Below, in pieces: positions 5,434 through 9,872 of a stretch of DNA of 9,872 nt. The DNA lies in assembly GCA_045617585.1 (NCBI GenBank), contig JAZLIW010000117.1, positions 1 to 9,872 of the forward strand, written 5' to 3'. This DNA comes from CAKRZE01 sp045617585 (GTDB lineage: Bacteria; Bacillota; Clostridia; Oscillospirales; CAG-272). The position numbers and the translations under genes are program-made. Below the pieces are notes generated by a model. The model saw nothing but the letters and a program-made list of their open reading frames with translations. It made no database searches and was not told the origin of the DNA. How positions within the stretch are numbered: the stretch's first letter is position 1; each line of letters opens with the position of its first letter.

Positions 5434-6240
5434 TCAAAGAGCCTCGTTCACGACCTCAAAATACTCGAAATAGCTGACGTAACCGATGACGTCGGTCCCG
5501 AGATCGCCCGAAAGGTTCGATCCGTAGGCGTCGGAGGAATGGCATTTGACGTACAGCTTCCCGTTTTCGGGCAGGTAATCGCCGAGGGCATACCAGCACT
5601 GGTACAGATTGGCGTCGGAGACCGATTTGCCGAGCAGCTCGTTCACGTGGACCGAAAGATCGGCGTGGATCCCGTCCCCCTCGGCATAGCCGATATCCGT
5701 CCAGTTTTCCCCGTCGGCAGAGACCGAGATGCAGGTATGCGCACGGACCGCAATCAGTGTGATCACGCATCCGACCTTCGTCCGATCCGCCGCACCGGAA
5801 AAGTCCATCGAGAAGGTCAGCTCCGCGGGCGCGTTGCAGCGGACGCGGTTGAAGGTGCTTCCGCTGTTTGACCAGGTCGCCTCGGTCGTTCCGGTCAGCG
5901 TATAGCACGCCTTGTTTTCACCGATCACGATGCGGTGTTCCCCTGCCGTCCTGACGACGGTGCGCGCGTCCGAGGCGGGCGTGACCTTGATCTCTCCCCC
6001 GTCGTCGATCAGCGTGCCGGGGTCCATCGTTTCCCCGGAGCGGGTATGCTCCTTGCCGTCGTCCGTTTCCGTTCCGACGGGCGGGATCGGTTCTCCCGTT
6101 CCGGTCGGTTCCTCCGTCCCGACGGGAGCCGGAGGCTGCGTTTCACCCGTCGTCTCCCCTCCGGCGTCAGGCGTCCCGCCGCAGGAGGCCAAAGCAAGAA
6201 GGAGCGTCAGTGCAAGAAAAGCGGTCAGTAATTTTTTCAT
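5434..6240 (-). CDS. Lipoprotein with beta-rich C-terminal domain, function unknown (268 aa)
   Basis: The start at 6240 has AAAGGAG 9 nt upstream and gives the signal MKKLLTAFLALTLLLALASC, with lipobox LASC and lipidated Cys20. Residues 21 to about 80 are a low-complexity spacer rich in Gly, Thr, Pro and Glu, which would hold the rest away from the membrane. Residues of about 86-266 look like one compact beta-rich domain, including RIVIGENKACYTLTG, a stretch HTCISVSADGENWTDIGY (168-185) typical of jelly-roll sugar-binding modules, and a final YFEYFEVVNEAL. It has five cysteines in the mature domain (112, 135, 158, 170, 215) and a sixth at 233. The gene start overlaps the GH3 stop as ATGA, so it is translationally coupled to that enzyme. 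A carbohydrate-binding role is inferred from shape and context; no catalytic motif is recognised. Confidence 0.85.
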   Translation of the reverse strand: MKKLLTAFLALTLLLALASCGGTPDAGGETTGETQPPAPVGTEEPTGTGEPIPPVGTETDDGKEHTRSGETMDPGTLIDDGGEIKVTPASDARTVVRTAGEHRIVIGENKACYTLTGTTEATWSNSGSTFNRVRCNAPAELTFSMDFSGAADRTKVGCVITLIAVRAHTCISVSADGENWTDIGYAEGDGIHADLSVHVNELLGKSVSDANLYQCWYALGDYLPENGKLYVKCHSSDAYGSNLSGDLGTDVIGYVSYFEYFEVVNEAL

Positions 6241-9206
6241 GATTGTTTTCTCCTTTTCATCAAAATCATGAGAACGATCCCCGCGGCAAATACCGCCGCG
6301 GCGGAGATGACGAGGATCGGGACCCACGGTATATCGCCCGTCTGCCCCTGATCGGGATCCGGATAAAGTTCGGGGATCACCCGGAGGGTGGGACGCACGC
6401 CGTTGACGTTCGAGGACTGCCGCGCGGCGTTCAGGATATGCTTCGACGCCATGCGGAGACGGTAGGCGATCACCGGATCCTCCCGGAACGCGTCGTACAC
6501 GTCGGCGTGGTAGACGTTGGAATCAAAGGTGTCGCATCCCGCCTGGATGCCGGTATAGGGATCCATATAAGGCGTCCCGGTCCCGTTCGTGTAATCGGAG
6601 CAGCAGAAACCTCCGAAGCCCCATTCGCCGCGCAGCACCGTGGTCAGCAGCGCGTAGCAGCCGCCTGTCCACTGTGCGCCGAGGCGGTTGTACGAGGTCA
6701 TCGTCGCCGTCGCGCCGCCCTCGGTGAACGCTTTTTCAAACGCGGAAAGATAGACCTCGCGCAGCGTCTGTTCGGTCATCCATTCGTTGTTCCCGTGCCG
6801 CTGGCTCTCCGCGTCGTTCGCCGCGAAATGCTTGATCATGACGATCGCGCCCTTCGACTGCGCGCCCTTCGTTTCCGCGGCGCAGGCCGTGCCGGAAAGG
6901 AACGGATCCTCGGAATAATACTCGAAATTGCGTCCGGAATAGGGCGTGCGGTGGAGATTGACGCCGAAGCCCCAGAGCCCGACGACCCCGGCGTGCAGCA
7001 GATCCTCCCCGACGCATTTGCCGAAAAGTTCTTCAAGCGCGGGGTTGAAGGTCGCCGCCCGGGTCGGTTCGCACGGCCAGCCGATCGAGACCGCGTCCGG
7101 GAAGGTCGTGAACTTCTGCGTGATGCCGAGCGGGCCGTTCTCCATCCGTCCGGACGGTTTCCCGACCGAGCCGACCGCGCAGGTGATATGATAGCCGTTG
7201 GAGCAAAGCTCCGCCTGCTCCTCTCTCGTCATCTGATCGAGCAGCGTTTCAAAGTGTCCGTCGTATTCGTCCGCCGGGAGGACCGACAGGATCCGGAGAT
7301 CGGCAAGCGTCATGCCGTTTTCCTTCCCGTATACGATCTGCCCGTGCGTTTCGTAATACCGCGCGGCATCCTCCGCGGCCTCCGGGATCGTTCTGCGATC
7401 CGCAAGATCCGCCGCCAGCGTATCGGTCACCGTCAGCGCGGGGACCTGCCGGGGGAAGGAACCTTCCCAATCGTTCCGCGTCAGATACGTCACCGTCTGC
7501 CCGTCGGAGCCCCCGTAGGTGTTCCAGTCGGCAAAGGAAAACCGGTTGACGATCTCTGCCCCCGTATAAGGGGAGGTCGGACGCGCTCCGGCGTCTTTTC
7601 CGCCGATCTCAAAGGAGAAAACGGCAGAAGCATCGGGGGACGAGGTCATCTTCGCCCGGTCGACGGAAACACCCTCCTCCGCTTTTTTCATCAGGATCCG
7701 GTCGAGCGCGTCGTGCGCGCTGTCTCCGACCGCGAGATAATACCGTCCCGCGTCGGCGAAGTACGTTCCGTACCCCTTCGCGTCGTAGGACCGGAATTCC
7801 GCAGGCGAGACGGTGACCGTCACGGTGTCGCTCTCCCCGGGAGACAGCAGGCGGGTCTTTGCATACCCGGCAAGGGCGACCGAGGCGACCTCGATCCCGT
7901 TCTTGCGTGCGTAGTCGGTATAGGGCTTCTGCAGATAGACCTGCACGGCGTGTCTGCCGGGCAGCCCTCCCGCGTTCGTGACCTTCACGGTCATCCGGTA
8001 TCCGCCGTCCTCCGTCTTTTCCCACGTCATCCCCGACAGAGAGAAATCGGTATAGGAAAGGCCGAAGCCGAAGGGGAACGCGACCTCACTGCCGTAATCG
8101 AAATCGCCGGCGTTCCCCTGCCCGAGGACGCGGTCTTCGTAACGGGTCTCGTAATACTTGTAACCGACGTAGATCCCCTCGGCGTACACCGTGTAGGCGC
8201 TCTGGGTATCCTTCAGCCCGTACTGCCCCGCGTTCGCGTAGCGGTGGACGTAGAAATTCGTCATGGCGGGAGACGTCGTGTTGTCGTAGCAGAAGGTGTC
8301 GGGCAGATGCCCCGACGGGCTCACGAGCCCGGCAAGCACCTTGCCGATCCCGCCCGCACCGGCGTTCCCGGGTTCCCCGATCCAAAGGCAGGCATCGATG
8401 CCCTCCCGGAGCCCGGAAAGGACCTCGAACTGCACCGCGTTCGCGCTGTTGATCAGCAGGATCACGCTGCCGAAGGTCCCCTTCTCCTTTTCTGCGATCA
8501 GGTTTTCCAGCACTTCCTTTTCGACCTCGGAAAGCTCAAGGTAGTTCCGCCCGATCGTGTCGTAGCCGGGCTGATCCGCCGACAGGTCGCCGCCCTCTCC
8601 GCCGCTCCTGCCGAGCACGAAAATCGCCGCGTCTCCGTATGAAGCAAAGCCGCTCTTCACTCCGTCGCCGGAGATCACCTTCCACGGGACCTCCCTCGTA
8701 TATAAGATCGCGCCGTTCGTCGTCGTTCCGCCGCTCCCGACCTGCACAAGCCCGTAGCCCTTCGCCTTTGAACCAGCGCCGGAAGCGTAAAAGTTCCAGA
8801 GCCCGGGATTGACCTGAAGTCCGTATTTTTCGAGCCCGTCCTTCAGCGTGACGGGATCCGTGACCCGGATCGTTCCCGAGCCGGACCCGGTATAAACGAG
8901 ATTGACCGAGGTATTACCGAACAGACTGACCCTGTCCCCGCCCGCGAGCGGCAGCGCGCCTCCGTCGTTCCACAGAAGCACGCAGCCCTCGCTGACCAGC
9001 TGCTCCGCGACGCGGACGTCGTAGTCAAGGAGAGAGGGATCGTCGTAATTGCCGTTTTCCGTCACGAACGAGGACCGGTAATACTCGGTATCCAGATATT
9101 CCTCTTCCGGGATCGGCTCAGTACGGTACCTCACCGTTCCGAAGCAGGGCAGCGCGCAGAGGAGCGCCAGCGCGGTACCGAGCGCCGCTGTGAAACGTCT
9201 CTTCAT
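6237..9206 (-). CDS. Domain-swapped GH3 glycosidase, signal peptide plus C-terminal membrane anchor (989 aa)
   Basis: This is a family 3 glycoside hydrolase, probably a beta-glucosidase-like or related exo-enzyme, with its domains in reverse order. A signal segment (residues 1-23) comes first. The alpha/beta sandwich domain (about 60-385) contains GRSGGEGGDL, whose Glu204 is the likely acid/base, and GHLPDTF. An FnIII-like domain (about 388-500) is followed by a spacer and extra beta region (about 510-650). The TIM-barrel domain (about 655-930) has GRNFEYYSEDP (758-768), KHFAANDAESQRHGNN (792-807) and GFCCSDYTNG, with Asp871 as the likely nucleophile. A transmembrane helix (about 960-983) ends in KRRKQS, so the catalytic part should sit outside, anchored in the membrane. 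The swapped order is known from Ruminococcus albus and Butyrivibrio enzymes. The ATG overlaps the previous stop as ATGA, with GAGGGAG 5 nt upstream; the end overlaps the next start in the same way. Substrate is not predictable. Confidence 0.93.
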   Translation of the reverse strand: MKRRFTAALGTALALLCALPCFGTVRYRTEPIPEEEYLDTEYYRSSFVTENGNYDDPSLLDYDVRVAEQLVSEGCVLLWNDGGALPLAGGDRVSLFGNTSVNLVYTGSGSGTIRVTDPVTLKDGLEKYGLQVNPGLWNFYASGAGSKAKGYGLVQVGSGGTTTNGAILYTREVPWKVISGDGVKSGFASYGDAAIFVLGRSGGEGGDLSADQPGYDTIGRNYLELSEVEKEVLENLIAEKEKGTFGSVILLINSANAVQFEVLSGLREGIDACLWIGEPGNAGAGGIGKVLAGLVSPSGHLPDTFCYDNTTSPAMTNFYVHRYANAGQYGLKDTQSAYTVYAEGIYVGYKYYETRYEDRVLGQGNAGDFDYGSEVAFPFGFGLSYTDFSLSGMTWEKTEDGGYRMTVKVTNAGGLPGRHAVQVYLQKPYTDYARKNGIEVASVALAGYAKTRLLSPGESDTVTVTVSPAEFRSYDAKGYGTYFADAGRYYLAVGDSAHDALDRILMKKAEEGVSVDRAKMTSSPDASAVFSFEIGGKDAGARPTSPYTGAEIVNRFSFADWNTYGGSDGQTVTYLTRNDWEGSFPRQVPALTVTDTLAADLADRRTIPEAAEDAARYYETHGQIVYGKENGMTLADLRILSVLPADEYDGHFETLLDQMTREEQAELCSNGYHITCAVGSVGKPSGRMENGPLGITQKFTTFPDAVSIGWPCEPTRAATFNPALEELFGKCVGEDLLHAGVVGLWGFGVNLHRTPYSGRNFEYYSEDPFLSGTACAAETKGAQSKGAIVMIKHFAANDAESQRHGNNEWMTEQTLREVYLSAFEKAFTEGGATATMTSYNRLGAQWTGGCYALLTTVLRGEWGFGGFCCSDYTNGTGTPYMDPYTGIQAGCDTFDSNVYHADVYDAFREDPVIAYRLRMASKHILNAARQSSNVNGVRPTLRVIPELYPDPDQGQTGDIPWVPILVISAAAVFAAGIVLMILMKRRKQS

Positions 9207-9872
9207 GATTTCTCCCTCTTCAGCGTCACCGTTTTCTTGTCAAAGGACTCGAAAAGGCTTTGCTCGCCCTCGCGCAGATAACTGCCGTAAACGACGGTCA
9301 GCTCCGTTTCACTGCCCGCGAGCAGATACGCGTCCGTCCTGTATCCGTTCAGCACGTTGTTCGAGTTGACGTGCATCCTTCTCCCGTCCGCCTCGCAGTT
9401 GAAGACGAGGAAATATTCCTTTCCGCCCTTCCGGACCGTACATCCGTAGGAATCGGGCCCATCGAGCGGCTCCGCCGTCACGGCGTCCTCGCCGCGTGAC
9501 AGGACCGTGATCTGATGAAAATACCGGGAGGGCTTTTTCTGCGTCAGGGCAAGATACGTAACTCCGTCATGTTCGCGGATCTCCGTTTCCCGTTCGTCCG
9601 GAGAGACGGTCAGCACCCGGACGGTGTTCTTTCCGGTCCGCACGGCAAACGTCCCGTCCGTGCCCTCCAGCGTTCCGCGATAGTGGAGCAGCCATTCGAA
9701 ATCGGTCTCCGCATAGGTCACGATCTCGTCAACGAAGGCGTACAGCCCCCGGTCCAGCCGGAAAAACGTACGGAAATTGCGCAGACACCGGTCGCACATC
9801 GGCCCGGTCGCGTCGGCGAGCAGGCAGTCCTCCGCAAGGAAACGCACCGTGCCGGAATACCGGCTGCCGCGG
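9203..9872 (-). CDS. Heparinase II/III-like protein, C-terminal part (partial, 222 aa visible)
   Basis: The reading frame is open to the right edge of the window, so the true start is missing. The GTG at 9847 is an internal codon and not a convincing start. The visible part is beta-rich and fits the C-terminal sheet domain of heparinase II/III-type polysaccharide lyases: CLRNFRTFFRLDRGLYAFVD, then DFEWLLHYRGTLEG, and a later strand-rich stretch ending in YGSYLREGEQSLFES. The catalytic alpha/alpha toroid would lie in the missing N-terminal part, so activity and substrate cannot be judged. The stop overlaps the GH3 start as ATGA, making it the upstream gene of a coupled operon. Family assignment is by resemblance and is moderate; the coding call is firm. 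Confidence 0.7.
   Translation of the reverse strand, partial: RGSRYSGTVRFLAEDCLLADATGPMCDRCLRNFRTFFRLDRGLYAFVDEIVTYAETDFEWLLHYRGTLEGTDGTFAVRTGKNTVRVLTVSPDERETEIREHDGVTYLALTQKKPSRYFHQITVLSRGEDAVTAEPLDGPDSYGCTVRKGGKEYFLVFNCEADGRRMHVNSNNVLNGYRTDAYLLAGSETELTVVYGSYLREGEQSLFESFDKKTVTLKREKS

Noticed and set aside
6243..8642. A 799-codon plus-strand open frame opposite the GH3 gene.
   Set aside because: Same codon-bias shadow, rich in Arg, Gly and Val and without any domain. The GH3 reading on the other strand is unambiguous.
9845..9847. GTG as the start of the rightmost gene.
   Set aside because: The frame continues without a stop to the window edge, there is no ribosome binding site before the GTG, and the visible protein matches only the C-terminal domain of its family.

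Overview
The window comes from a GC-rich genome whose codons mostly end in G or C. Genes have strong AGGAG-type ribosome binding sites, the one strong promoter is a consensus sigma-A type, and two lipoproteins carry short charged signal peptides. Together with a domain-swapped GH3 enzyme of the kind known from Ruminococcus and Butyrivibrio, this suggests a fermentative Clostridia member (Oscillospirales-like, probably gut-associated). The taxonomic placement is inference. The content is glycan catabolism plus one housekeeping gene. There are no tRNA or rRNA genes, CRISPR arrays or insertion sequences.

Layout, left to right. Bases 2-49 may be the last codons of a plus-strand gene running in from the left. 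A cytoplasmic GH38 alpha-mannosidase (67-2742, minus) follows, driven by a near-perfect sigma-A promoter (2791-2819) with a dyad and repeated TTGTAC boxes around it. Upstream of it lies a small gene of unknown function (2893-3096, minus, 67 aa) with its own ribosome binding site, a possible folded leader and a UUCG-loop terminator. Divergent from this is ppa (3316-3849, plus), family I inorganic pyrophosphatase, which ends in a long symmetrical terminator (3848-3891) shared with the convergent gene to its right. That gene (3899-5338, minus) encodes a lipoprotein ABC solute-binding protein with an EF-hand-like calcium loop.

From 5434 to the right edge is a tight minus-strand operon. Transcription enters from the right with the C-terminal part of a heparinase II/III-like protein (9203-9872, truncated by the window), then a domain-swapped membrane-anchored GH3 glycosidase (6237-9206), then a small lipoprotein with a beta-rich C-terminal domain (5434-6240). 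Both junctions are ATGA stop/start overlaps, so translation is probably coupled. The solute-binding protein lies 95 bp further downstream with its own candidate promoter and a palindrome over the -10 region.

A reasonable working model, by inference, is as follows. The operon products act at the outer face of the membrane on an unidentified polysaccharide. The solute-binding protein delivers oligosaccharides to an ABC permease encoded elsewhere. The separately controlled GH38 enzyme trims mannosides in the cytoplasm. No known defence, mobile or exotic system is visible. The least understood items are the 268-aa lipoprotein, the 67-aa protein with its leader, and the operator-like palindromes.
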